Source: an uncultured Eubacteriales bacterium (GTDB lineage: Bacteria > Bacillota > Clostridia > Oscillospirales > Oscillospiraceae). Taken from it: DNA of 46,893 nucleotides. A program made the translations under genes and the position numbers. The DNA lies in the NCBI GenBank assembly GCA_900544705.1, contig UQWH01000011.1:1-46893 (forward strand), given 5' to 3'. Below, piece by piece: positions 15,915-24,427 of this stretch (the stretch's first letter is position 1; every line of letters starts with the position of its first letter). Below the pieces are notes generated by a model, which saw only the letters and a program-made list of their open reading frames with translations, had not been told where the DNA came from and made no database searches.

Positions 15915-17082
15915 AGCGCACCTTGACCATTTCCGTGTTTTCCAGCGCGCGGGCGATCAGGCCGTCAAAGTCCAGCATGGCGCACGCATGGTCGACCTGC
16001 GCCTTGGTGGGCTTCGTCTTGGGATGGCGCGGGGTAAAGACCGTGCAGCAGTCCTCATACGGCAGGATGGAGGTTTCCATCGTGCCGATCTTTCTGGCGA
16101 TGGTGACGATCTCTTCCTTGTCCATGCCGATGAGCGGCTGGAATATGGGCAGCTCCACGCACGCGCCCGTCACCGCCATGGCCTCCATGGTCTGCGAGGC
16201 GACCTGCCCCAGATTTTCGCCGGTGACGAGGCAGCCGCAGCCGTGGTCGCGCGCGATGCGCTCGGAGATCATCATCATGAACCGGCGCATGATCAGTGTA
16301 AAGAACTCCTCCGGGCAGTTGTCGCGGATGGCCTCCTGAATCTCCGTAAATCCGACGATATTCACGGTCATCCGACCGCAATAGCGGGTCATCAGGCGGG
16401 CAAGCTCGAGCACCTTGTCCTTGGCAAGCTCGCTGGTATAGGGATAGGAGAAGAAGTGAACGCATTCCAGCTCCACGCCGCGCTTGGCGATCATATAGCC
16501 GGCGACGGGAGAGTCGATGCCGCCGGAGAGCAGCACCATCGCCCGGCCGCCGACGCCCGTGGGCAGGCCGCCCGCGCCCGGCTCCGCCGGGCCGTGGACA
16601 TAGGCCGCATGGTCGCGCACCTCGACATAAACCGTGTATTCCGGATGCCGCACATCCACCGCTAGCGTGGGCACGGCCTCCGCAATGCGTCCGCCGATTT
16701 CCTGGGAAATGGCGATGGAGGTCAAGGGGAAGCGCTTGTCCGAGCGCTTGGATTCAACCTTGAAGGTCGCGGCGCAGCGCAGATCGTCGCCCAGATATTC
16801 CATCGCGGCGCGGAAAATATCGTCCAGATCCTTTTCGCAGGGACGGCAGCGGCACAGGCTCACAACGCCGAAAATGTAGTGACAGGCCTCCCACGCCCCC
16901 TCCAGATCGCAGGCTTCCTCCTCCGGTTCGATGTAGACCGTGGACTGCACGATGTACACGCGGAATTCGCCATAAGGGCGCATCCGGCGGCGGATGTTCG
17001 TTTTCAGGCGGTTTTCAAACTGGAAGCGGTTGCCGCCCTTGAGGACGATCTCGCCCAGCTTCAGCAAAAACATTTCGTTCAT
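15907..17082 (-). CDS. thiI: tRNA 4-thiouridine sulfurtransferase ThiI
   Basis: 391 residues, the short Gram-positive form without a rhodanese domain. It adenylates U8 of tRNA and transfers sulfur to make 4-thiouridine; in some bacteria it also supplies sulfur for thiamine. An N-terminal ferredoxin-like region (LLKLGEIVLKGGNR) leads to a THUMP domain (FKVESKRSDKRFPLTS). The PP-loop is LLSGGIDSPVAGY near residue 180, followed by VHFFSYPYTSELAKDKV and CLVTGENLGQVASQT. RBS GAGGAA lies in the end of yifB, 12 bases upstream. Confidence 0.95.
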   Translation of the reverse strand: MNEMFLLKLGEIVLKGGNRFQFENRLKTNIRRRMRPYGEFRVYIVQSTVYIEPEEEACDLEGAWEACHYIFGVVSLCRCRPCEKDLDDIFRAAMEYLGDDLRCAATFKVESKRSDKRFPLTSIAISQEIGGRIAEAVPTLAVDVRHPEYTVYVEVRDHAAYVHGPAEPGAGGLPTGVGGRAMVLLSGGIDSPVAGYMIAKRGVELECVHFFSYPYTSELAKDKVLELARLMTRYCGRMTVNIVGFTEIQEAIRDNCPEEFFTLIMRRFMMMISERIARDHGCGCLVTGENLGQVASQTMEAMAVTGACVELPIFQPLIGMDKEEIVTIARKIGTMETSILPYEDCCTVFTPRHPKTKPTKAQVDHACAMLDFDGLIARALENTEMVKVRYE

Positions 17083-17094
17083 TTCGGTTTTTCC

Positions 17095-18612
17095 TCAGTT
17101 CTGTGTAAATTGATAGGTTCGGTATTGGATGGCCTCGGCGATATGCTGGGGCTGAATTTTCCCGCTGCCGTCGAGGTCGGCAATGGTGCGGGCGACCTTA
17201 CGGATGCGGTCATAGCTGCGGGCCGTCAGGCCGAGCGCGTCAAAGGCCTGCCGCATCAGCTCCGCGCAGGGCTCGTCCAGCTCGCAGAATTCGCGCAGCT
17301 CAGCCGGCTGCATATTCGCGTTGCAGAGGCAGGACGTCCCGGCAAAGCGCTCGCGCTGGCGGCCTCTCGCCGCCTCGACCCGCGCCTTGATCGCGCTGGA
17401 CGGCTCCGGCTCCGCGTGGCTGCGCAGATCGTCGAAATTGAGCGCCGGGACCTCGACGATAATGTCGATGCGGTCGAGCAGCGGCCCGGAGATGCGCGAG
17501 AGATAATTGTGGACGGAGGCCGGCGTGCAGGTGCAGCGCCCGGAGGGGTCGCCGTACCAGCCGCAGCGGCAGGGGTTCATCGCGCAGACGAGCTGAAATT
17601 GGCAGGGAAAGCTCGCCGCGCCCGACGCGCGGGAAATGGTCACCACGCCGTCCTCAAGCGGCTGGCGCATGACCTCCAGCGTTTCCTTGCGGAACTCCGG
17701 CAGTTCGTCGAGAAACAGCACGCCCTTGTGTGCGAGCGAAATTTCGCCCGGCCGCGGTATGGTGCCGCCGCCCGTCAGGCCGGCGGCGGAGATCGTGTGG
17801 TGCGGGCTGCGGAAAGGCCGCCTGCGCACCAGCGGCTCCTGCTTGGACAAAAGGCCCATGACCGAGTGGATCTGCGTGACCTCCAGCGCCTCCTCGCGGG
17901 TCATATCCGGCAGGATGGACGGCAGTCTGCGCGTCAGCATACTCTTGCCGGAGCCGGGAGGCCCCACCAGGAGCACATTGTGCGCGCCCGCCGCGGCGAT
18001 CTCCAGCGCCCGCTTGACATTTTCCTGTCCCTTGACGTCCCGGAAATCCGGCAGCTCCGCCGTGTCCTCCTCCGGCTCCCACGCGGGCTCCGGCGCGATG
18101 GGCTCGCCGCCGTTCAGATGCGCCGCAAGCTGCCGCACGTCCGTCACCGGGATGACGCGCAGGCCGCCGGCCAGCGTCGCCTCTCTTGCGTTCTCCGCGG
18201 GAACATAGAGCGCGGTAAAGCCGGCCTGCTTCGCGGCGATGGCCATGGGCAGCACGCCGTTGACCGGCCGGAGTTTTCCCTCCAGACTCAGTTCACCCAG
18301 AAAGGCGCTCGGCTCCTTCGGAAGCCGGCACAGCTCCGTCGCCGCCAGAATTCCCAGCAAAATCGGCAGATCGTAGAGCGTGCCGCTCTTGCGGGTGTCA
18401 GCGGGCGCGAGGTTCAGCGTGATGCGGCTGACCGGAAACTTGAAGCCGCTGTTTTTGATCGCAGCGCGGACGCGCTCGCGCGCCTCTTTGACCGCCGCAT
18501 CCGGCAGGCCGACGATCTCAAAGGCCGGCAGGCCGTTGGTGATAAAGCACTCCACGGAAACGGGATAGCCGCTGATCCCGCTCAATCCCAGGGAGTCCAC
18601 GCGACTGATCAC
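17095..18612 (-). CDS. YifB/ComM-family Mg-chelatase-like AAA ATPase
   Basis: 505 residues from GTG 18612, chosen because GGGGGATT lies just upstream and the resulting length is normal for the family. N-terminal ChlI-like domain (VECFITNGLPAFEIVGLPDAAVKEARERV; ITLNLAPADTRKSGTLYDLP), a central AAA module with Walker A VGPPGSGKSM, Walker B-like KGVLFLDELPEF, and a C-terminal chelatase-like domain (CRCGWYG...CTCTPASVHNYLSRISGPLLDRIDI). In Gram-negatives the relative ComM is a branch-migration helicase for natural transformation; the role in Clostridia is not established. First gene of the yifB-thiI-pncC operon. The frame stays open for 1,300 codons further upstream but that part is antisense to the oxidoreductase gene. 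Confidence 0.92.
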   Translation of the reverse strand: MISRVDSLGLSGISGYPVSVECFITNGLPAFEIVGLPDAAVKEARERVRAAIKNSGFKFPVSRITLNLAPADTRKSGTLYDLPILLGILAATELCRLPKEPSAFLGELSLEGKLRPVNGVLPMAIAAKQAGFTALYVPAENAREATLAGGLRVIPVTDVRQLAAHLNGGEPIAPEPAWEPEEDTAELPDFRDVKGQENVKRALEIAAAGAHNVLLVGPPGSGKSMLTRRLPSILPDMTREEALEVTQIHSVMGLLSKQEPLVRRRPFRSPHHTISAAGLTGGGTIPRPGEISLAHKGVLFLDELPEFRKETLEVMRQPLEDGVVTISRASGAASFPCQFQLVCAMNPCRCGWYGDPSGRCTCTPASVHNYLSRISGPLLDRIDIIVEVPALNFDDLRSHAEPEPSSAIKARVEAARGRQRERFAGTSCLCNANMQPAELREFCELDEPCAELMRQAFDALGLTARSYDRIRKVARTIADLDGSGKIQPQHIAEAIQYRTYQFTQN

Positions 18613-18651
18613 TGCAATCCCCCACTTTCCTTTTCTGTGTTTTCTCCTATC

Positions 18652-18680
18652 ATCATACCGCATCGGATGCAAAATTACAA
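18652..18680 (-). promoter_or_regulatory. Promoter of the yifB-thiI-pncC operon
   Basis: Minus-strand TTGTAA (18675-18680), 17-base spacer, TATGAT (18652-18657). The stretch 18681-18834 between this and the divergent oxidoreductase promoter shows no gene. Confidence 0.65.
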
Positions 18681-18834
18681 ATCCTTTTCTGCGTTTTTGC
18701 CGAAAAAGCCCTCTTTTCGGGGAGTAGAGCCGTAACCGCCCGCCGCATATTTGGCGCTGCCATCCAAAATGCGCCGCAACGCGGCAGCTTTCTCCCGTTT
18801 TACACAATTTATACGGAACGGTGCGTTTTTCTGA

Positions 18835-18863
18835 TTTACAAATTGGAGAAAAGGTGTTAGAAT
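18835..18863 (+). promoter_or_regulatory. Promoter of the pyruvate:ferredoxin oxidoreductase gene
   Basis: TTTACA (18835-18840), exactly 17 bases, TAGAAT (18858-18863). It overlaps the first in-frame ATG (18862), which therefore lies outside the transcript and cannot be the start codon. Confidence 0.75.
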
Positions 18864-18903
18864 GGAGCTGTATGAAAATAAATACTTTCAGGAGGTATTC
18901 ATT

Positions 18904-21900
18904 TTGACAAGAAAACTCAAAACAATGGACGGCAATACCGCTGCCGCTCATGTCAGCTACGCCTTCACGGAAGTTGCGGGTATCTACCCCATCACTCCGT
19001 CCAGCCCGATGGCTGACAACGTCGACCAGTGGTCCGCACAGGGTCGGCTGAACATCTTCGGCAACCGCGTCAAGGTTGTTGAGATGCAGTCCGAGGCAGG
19101 CGCGGCAGGCACCGTCCACGGCTCTCTGGCCGCCGGCGCTCTGACCACCACCTACACTGCTTCTCAGGGTCTTCTTCTGATGATCCCGAATATGTACAAG
19201 ATCGCGGGTGAGCTGCTTCCCGCCGTCTTCCACGTCTCTGCACGTACCGTCGCAACGCAGGCGCTGAACATCTTCGGCGACCACTCCGACGTCTACGCCT
19301 GCCGCCAGACCGGCTTTGCCATGCTGGCCGAAGGCAATGTGCAGGAAGTCATGGACCTGTCCCCCGTGGCGCATCTGTCCGCGATCAAGGGCCGCGTCCC
19401 CTTCATCAACTTCTTCGACGGCTTCCGTACCTCCCACGAGATCCAGAAGGTCGCCGTCTGGGATTACGATGATCTGAAGGAAATGTGCGACATGGACGCC
19501 GTCGATGCGTTCCGCAAGCACTGCCTGAATCCTGAGCGCCCCGCAATGCGCGGCTCTCACGAAAACGGCGACACCTTCTTCCAGCATCGTGAGGCCTGCA
19601 ACAAGTACTACGACGCTCTGCCTGAGATCGTCGAGGAGTACATGGGCAAGATCAATGCCAAGCTCGGCACCGATTACAAGCTCTTCAACTACTACGGCGC
19701 ACCCGATGCCGACCGTGTCATCATCGCGATGGGCTCCATCTGCGACGTGGCCGAGGAAGTCATCGACTACATGAACGCCCACGGCGAAAAGGTCGGCCTG
19801 ATCAAGGTCCGCCTGTACCGTCCGTTCAAGGCCGACCGTCTGCTCGAAGCCATCCCTGACACCTGCAAGAAGATTGCCGTTCTCGACCGCACCAAGGAGC
19901 CGGGCGCTCTGGGCGAGCCGCTGTACCTGGACGTTGTCACCGCTCTGGCAAACGCCGGCCGCATGATCCCCGTCATCGGCGGACGCTATGGTCTTGGCTC
20001 CAAGGACACGCCTCCCGCATCCGTCTTTGCCGTCTACGAAGAGCTGGCAAAGGACGAGCCGAAGCGTCAGTTCACCCTCGGCATCCATGACGATGTGACT
20101 CATCTGTCCCTCGAGGAGAAGCCCTCGCCCAACACCGCGGCAGAAGGCACCATCGAGTGCAAGTTCTGGGGTCTGGGCGGCGACGGCACCGTCGGCGCAA
20201 ACAAGAACTCCATCAAGATCATCGGCGACCACACCGATAAATATGTTCAGGCATATTTCCAGTACGACTCCAAGAAGACCGGCGGCGTGACCATCAGCCA
20301 CCTGCGCTTCGGTGACAAGCCCATCAAGAGCCCGTACTACATCAACAAGGCCGACTTCGTCGCCTGCCACAACCCGTCCTACATCACCAAGGGCTTCAAG
20401 ATCGTCAACGACGTCAAGCCCGGCGGCGTGTTCCTGATCAACTGCCAGTGGGATATGGCCGAGCTGGAGCATCACCTCCATGCAGACGCGAAGCGCTACA
20501 TCGCAAAGAACAACATTCAGCTCTACACCATCAACGCCATTGACCTTGCCATTAAGGTCGGCATGGGCAAGCGCACCAACACCATCCTCCAGTCCGCCTT
20601 CTTCTCTCTGGCCAAGGTCATGCCGGAAGCAGACGCCATCAAGTACATGAAGGACGCTGCCGAGCATTCCTACGCCAAGAAGGGCATGGACGTTGTCGAG
20701 AAGAACTGGAACGCCATCGACGCCGGCGCCACCGCCTATGTCAAGGTCGAGGTTCCCGCCTCTTGGGCCACCGCTGAGGACGTTGTCGTCGAGCACAAGC
20801 TTGAGGGCAAGCCGGAACTCGTGAAGATGGTCAAGGACATCCTCTTCCCCATCGACAAGATGGACGGCGACAGCCTGCCTGTTTCCACCTTCGTCGATCA
20901 TGTGGACGGCCAGTTTGAGCTGGGCGCTTCCGCTTACGAGAAGCGCGGCGTTGCCGTCACCGTTCCCGAATGGGACGCCGACAAGTGCATCCAGTGCAAC
21001 AACTGCGCCTTTGTCTGCCCGCACGCCACCATCCGTCCCTTCATGCTCACCGAGGCTGAGGCCGCTGCCGCTCCCGAGGGCGCAAAGATCCGTCCGGTCA
21101 AGGCCGGCAAGGGCAAGGGTGTCTATCAGTTCACCATGGCCGTTTCCCCGCTGGACTGCATGGGCTGCGGCGTCTGCGTCGGCGTCTGCCCGACCAAGGC
21201 CATCACCATGGTCCCGCAGGAGAGCCAGCTGGCACAGCAGGACGTGTTCAACTACATGGTTTCCAAGGTCGCTCCGAAGCACGAGGTCGAGGATCTGACC
21301 GTCAAGGGCAGCCAGTTCAAGAAGCCGCTGCTTGAGTTCTCCGGTTCCTGCGCAGGCTGCGCCGAAACCAGCTACGCACGTCTGGTCACCCAGCTCTTCG
21401 GCGACCGTATGTACATTTCCAACGCCACCGGTTGTTCCTCCATCTGGGGCGGCCCCGGCGCAACTTCCCCCTACTGCACCAACGAAGAGGGTCGCGGCCC
21501 GGCATGGTCCAACTCCCTGTTCGAGGATAATGCGGAGCACGGCTACGGCATGTACACCGCGCAGCAGGTCATCCGCGAATCTCTGGCGGACAAGACCCGC
21601 AAGCTGATCGCCATCGACTGGGCCTACGCTCCTCTGAAGGAAGCCGCACAGAAGTGGCTCGACACCATGGAAGACGGCGAAGCCAACAAGGAAGCGACCA
21701 AGGCCTACATCGCCGCACTGGAAGAGGGTCTGGAAACCGTCGACGATCTGTACGCCTTCGCCACCTCCCCCGCTGCCAAGGAGCACTTCGGCGACGGCGC
21801 AGAGGCCTTCCTCGCACACGCCAAGGAGCTCAAGGAGTCCGGCGCAAAGTACTGCGACTGCGACGCCTGCAAGCTGGCGGCAGAGATCCTCAAGGATAAG

Positions 21901-22563
21901 GAATATCTGTCCAAGAAGTCCATCTGGATCTTCGGCGGCGACGGCTGGGCATACGACATCGGCTTTGGCGGCGTGGATCATGTCCTCGCGCAGAACAAGG
22001 ACGTCAACATCTTTGTTTTCGATACCGAGGTTTACTCCAACACCGGCGGACAGGCCTCCAAGGCTTCCAACATCGGTCAGGTCGCGCAGTTCGCGGCAGC
22101 CGGCAAGGAAGTCAAGAAGAAGAGCCTTGCTGAGATTGCCATGTCCTATGGCTACATCTACGTCGCGCAGGTCGCCATGGGCGCCAACCCCGCGCAGACC
22201 CTCAAGGCCATCTCCGAGGCCGAGGCTTACCACGGTCCGTCCCTCGTCATCGGCTATGCTCCGTGCGAAATGCACTCCATCAAGGGCGGCATGATGCACT
22301 GCCAGGACGAGATGAAGAAGGCTGTCGACTGCGGCTACTGGAATATGTTCCGCTTCGACCCGTCCAAGGAGACCGGCAAGTTCACGCTGGATTCCAAGGC
22401 CCCGAAGGGCGGCTACCGCGACTTCCTGATGAACGAAGCCCGCTACAGCCGTCTGACCCGCGAATTCCCGGAGCGCGCAGAGCCTCTGTTCGAGCGCAAC
22501 GAGGAAGCCGCAAAGGCCCGCTACGAGCACCTGCTCAAGCTGGTCGAAATGTACAAGGACTAA
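18904..22563 (+). CDS. nifJ: Pyruvate:ferredoxin (flavodoxin) oxidoreductase
   Basis: 1,219 residues, one-chain form that converts pyruvate and CoA to acetyl-CoA and CO2 while reducing ferredoxin; the central fermentation enzyme of strict anaerobes. Start TTG 18904 follows AGGAGGT by seven bases, and the upstream ATG sits in the promoter. Domain I begins MDGNTAAAHVSYAFTEVAGIYPITPSS. The central part has GLGGDGTVGANKNSIKII. Two 4Fe-4S motifs are near residues 694 (CIQCNNCAFVCPH) and 752 (CMGCGVCVGVCP). The domain VI thiamine site has GCAETSYARL with NATGCSSIWGG and GGDGWAYDIGFGG with TEVYSNTGGQ. Strongly biased codons fit high expression. Confidence 0.97.
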   Translation: MTRKLKTMDGNTAAAHVSYAFTEVAGIYPITPSSPMADNVDQWSAQGRLNIFGNRVKVVEMQSEAGAAGTVHGSLAAGALTTTYTASQGLLLMIPNMYKIAGELLPAVFHVSARTVATQALNIFGDHSDVYACRQTGFAMLAEGNVQEVMDLSPVAHLSAIKGRVPFINFFDGFRTSHEIQKVAVWDYDDLKEMCDMDAVDAFRKHCLNPERPAMRGSHENGDTFFQHREACNKYYDALPEIVEEYMGKINAKLGTDYKLFNYYGAPDADRVIIAMGSICDVAEEVIDYMNAHGEKVGLIKVRLYRPFKADRLLEAIPDTCKKIAVLDRTKEPGALGEPLYLDVVTALANAGRMIPVIGGRYGLGSKDTPPASVFAVYEELAKDEPKRQFTLGIHDDVTHLSLEEKPSPNTAAEGTIECKFWGLGGDGTVGANKNSIKIIGDHTDKYVQAYFQYDSKKTGGVTISHLRFGDKPIKSPYYINKADFVACHNPSYITKGFKIVNDVKPGGVFLINCQWDMAELEHHLHADAKRYIAKNNIQLYTINAIDLAIKVGMGKRTNTILQSAFFSLAKVMPEADAIKYMKDAAEHSYAKKGMDVVEKNWNAIDAGATAYVKVEVPASWATAEDVVVEHKLEGKPELVKMVKDILFPIDKMDGDSLPVSTFVDHVDGQFELGASAYEKRGVAVTVPEWDADKCIQCNNCAFVCPHATIRPFMLTEAEAAAAPEGAKIRPVKAGKGKGVYQFTMAVSPLDCMGCGVCVGVCPTKAITMVPQESQLAQQDVFNYMVSKVAPKHEVEDLTVKGSQFKKPLLEFSGSCAGCAETSYARLVTQLFGDRMYISNATGCSSIWGGPGATSPYCTNEEGRGPAWSNSLFEDNAEHGYGMYTAQQVIRESLADKTRKLIAIDWAYAPLKEAAQKWLDTMEDGEANKEATKAYIAALEEGLETVDDLYAFATSPAAKEHFGDGAEAFLAHAKELKESGAKYCDCDACKLAAEILKDKEYLSKKSIWIFGGDGWAYDIGFGGVDHVLAQNKDVNIFVFDTEVYSNTGGQASKASNIGQVAQFAAAGKEVKKKSLAEIAMSYGYIYVAQVAMGANPAQTLKAISEAEAYHGPSLVIGYAPCEMHSIKGGMMHCQDEMKKAVDCGYWNMFRFDPSKETGKFTLDSKAPKGGYRDFLMNEARYSRLTREFPERAEPLFERNEEAAKARYEHLLKLVEMYKD

Positions 22564-22578
22564 TCCAAAAGCATCAGA

Positions 22579-22608
22579 AAGCCCTGCCGGCTGCCGGCAG
22601 GGCTTTTC
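22579..22608 (+). terminator. Terminator of the pyruvate:ferredoxin oxidoreductase gene
   Basis: GCCCTGCCGGC paired with GCCGGCAGGGC (22581-22603) followed by TTTTCTT. The rest of the gap to 22861 has no gene I can support. Confidence 0.85.
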
Positions 22609-22825
22609 TTGCAGGCAGGCAGTCGCCGGAGCTCTGAAGAATTCTTATCTTTTTCTTAACAAAAAGGGCAGCCGCCCTGCACTTCAAAGCAGGCGATTGG
22701 AGGAAATATCTTACAGAAAAAAAGAATGATTTACTGAAAAAACTGCGATTGGAACGCCTGCCGCGCTCCCTCTTTCAAATCAGCGCTGCAAAAGCGGCTG
22801 CCGTGTGGAGCCGGATACACGAAAT

Positions 22826-22852
22826 CGCCGGTTGTGAGATTGCAACCGGCGA
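22826..22852 (-). terminator. Hairpin downstream of the choloylglycine hydrolase gene
   Basis: ATCGCCGGTTG...CAACCGGCGAT, 11-bp stem, right after the stop on the minus strand. The T tract is on the plus-strand side, so its use as a terminator for the minus-strand operon is uncertain. Confidence 0.5.
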
Positions 22853-22861
22853 TTATTATTG

Positions 22862-23836
22862 TTATGATTCGTTTTCGTAAAAAACGCTCTGTGTCAGGCG
22901 CAGCGGATAGGCTTTCAGCTCGCCGCCGTCTAAATTCTCGCCGTGCAGGCGCACCGCCGTGATGCGGCGGTTACCATAGGTCGTGTAATAATAGATCCCG
23001 CGGTCTGCATTGCAGCAGCTCGTGTAGATCGTGTGCTCGCAGCTTCCGTCCTCCAGCACGCAGCAGCCGTTCTGCTGCTCTACCGCGCCGAGAATGTGGA
23101 AAAACTGGCTCACGCTCTCCTCCTCGCCCTCGCCAGAGCGGGAGTTCTGCCGTGTAAAAGCCGCCCGGACAAAACGCGACTGCGACGACAGGTCGCCCGG
23201 CAGCCCCAGCGCGCCCATGCCCCGGCTATACTGGCCGAGCGGCAGGCCGAAGCGGTTTTCCGGCGGCAGCGGCGTAAGCTGCATATAATTGTTCAGTGCA
23301 AAAAGCTGCATGGGAAAGGGCGGGTTGTTCGTCAGCACACCCGCGGGATTGTCGTAGACGTGCAGACCGTCCGCCGTCGCCTCCACGGTCAGGCAGCCGT
23401 CGCGCGCAGCCAGCAGCCAGTGAAGCTGCGCCGTCGGAAACTGCGGGGAAAAGGGCGTGTCCGTCAGATGCAGGCTCTCAAGCGCCGCCCGCGCCTGCGC
23501 GATATTGGCGCAGCGCCCCAGCAGCCACGGGATCAACTCGAACACCGCGATATTCTCGCAGCCCGCCTGCGGTTTCCCGTAGACGGCGTTGCCGACGAAA
23601 TTCAGTCCGGCAATGCACAGGCCCTTCTCATTCACCGCGTCGTAAAAGAGCGGATACCCGCCCGCGACGTGCGCCATGCCGATCATGGCATAATGCCGCG
23701 CCAGCTCGCCGCCGTGCCGCAGCGCGAAGGAAAAATTCCGCGGAACAACGACCACCTGCTCCCCGTAGGAGCATTCGTAGTCCAGATTCCGCCCGAAATA
23801 AAAGTCACGCGTCTGATAAGTCGCGGCCGTACACAT
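22862..23836 (-). CDS. Choloylglycine hydrolase family protein (bile-salt-hydrolase-like)
   Basis: 324-residue Ntn-type amidase. Known members split conjugated bile salts or penicillin V; relatives also cleave N-acyl amino acids. Met1 is followed by the nucleophile Cys2. Arg16 and Asp19 are in FGRNLDY; PRNF, NEKGLCIAGLNF and VLTNNPPF (active-site asparagines), SRFVRAAF (arginine) and YTSCCNADRGIYYYTTY all match clostridial bile salt hydrolase in order, which favours true bile-salt activity. No signal peptide, so cytoplasmic. RBS AGGAGG seven bases upstream. Only 39 bases separate it from the DUF308 gene, with no promoter seen, so it probably shares the ftsH transcript. Substrate is inferred. 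Confidence 0.88.
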   Translation of the reverse strand: MCTAATYQTRDFYFGRNLDYECSYGEQVVVVPRNFSFALRHGGELARHYAMIGMAHVAGGYPLFYDAVNEKGLCIAGLNFVGNAVYGKPQAGCENIAVFELIPWLLGRCANIAQARAALESLHLTDTPFSPQFPTAQLHWLLAARDGCLTVEATADGLHVYDNPAGVLTNNPPFPMQLFALNNYMQLTPLPPENRFGLPLGQYSRGMGALGLPGDLSSQSRFVRAAFTRQNSRSGEGEEESVSQFFHILGAVEQQNGCCVLEDGSCEHTIYTSCCNADRGIYYYTTYGNRRITAVRLHGENLDGGELKAYPLRLTQSVFYENES

Positions 23837-23875
23837 AAGCTTGCCTCCTGTCTTCAGTTTGTCCTGCTTTTGAAC

Positions 23876-24427
23876 CTACCATTCGGTATTCTTCCGCGCA
23901 AATGCAGCGATGATACTCTCGATTCCGAAGAGAATCAGATAGCCTGCGATCATATAGCTGATCACGCGGATCGTCACAAAGGACAGCACCGGGCTGAAAA
24001 TCATCAAAAAGCCGAGAATCAGGCCGAGAATATTCAAAACCAGGGAGAAATAATAGTAGAAGGAATTTCCAATCAGACGGATCAGATTGGTGTGCGTCAG
24101 TCCGGAGATGCAGTGGGCGATGAACCAGACGGGCAGCAGGATCGTCAGCGCCCACTTGCCGAGGTTCGGATTGGCAACCAGCATGATGCCGCACATCACG
24201 CTTAAGATTCCGGAGATCAGCGACAGCATCGGCCCGAAGCCGGTAAAGCGCGACAGGCGCGTGTACACCACGATGTCCTCAATGCCCATCACGATCACGA
24301 TCACACCGTAGATCACGACCGCTCCGGTCAGCGTTCCCTCCGGCTGCACAAAGGTGACAATGCCCAGCGCCGTCAGAAGAATACCAACAATCAGTTCGCT
24401 CCATCCAAAGCCGCTTTTCCGTTTCAT
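23876..24427 (-). CDS. DUF308 / HdeD-like membrane protein
   Basis: 183 residues, with about six hydrophobic helices arranged as repeated pairs (ELIVGILLTALGIVTFVQPEGTL; GAVVIYGVIVIVMGIEDIV; MLSLISGILSVMCGIMLVANP). This is the DUF308/HdeD layout; HdeD is linked to acid resistance in enterobacteria but the role in Clostridia is unknown. The start overlaps the ftsH stop by four bases, so it is translationally coupled to the protease gene. Membrane location is clear. Confidence 0.82.
   Translation of the reverse strand: MKRKSGFGWSELIVGILLTALGIVTFVQPEGTLTGAVVIYGVIVIVMGIEDIVVYTRLSRFTGFGPMLSLISGILSVMCGIMLVANPNLGKWALTILLPVWFIAHCISGLTHTNLIRLIGNSFYYYFSLVLNILGLILGFLMIFSPVLSFVTIRVISYMIAGYLILFGIESIIAAFARKNTEW

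Noticed and set aside
18613..22530. Minus-strand reading frame of about 1,300 codons fused in frame to yifB
   Set aside because: It is antisense to the pyruvate:ferredoxin oxidoreductase gene. The strongly biased codons of that gene leave few stops on the other strand. The translation has no recognisable motif and yifB has its own GTG start, ribosome site and promoter.
22685..22880. Open plus-strand frame ending at 22880, downstream of the oxidoreductase terminator
   Set aside because: It lies behind a GGAGG but has no ATG, GTG or TTG at a usable distance, and it runs through a hairpin into the antisense of the hydrolase gene.
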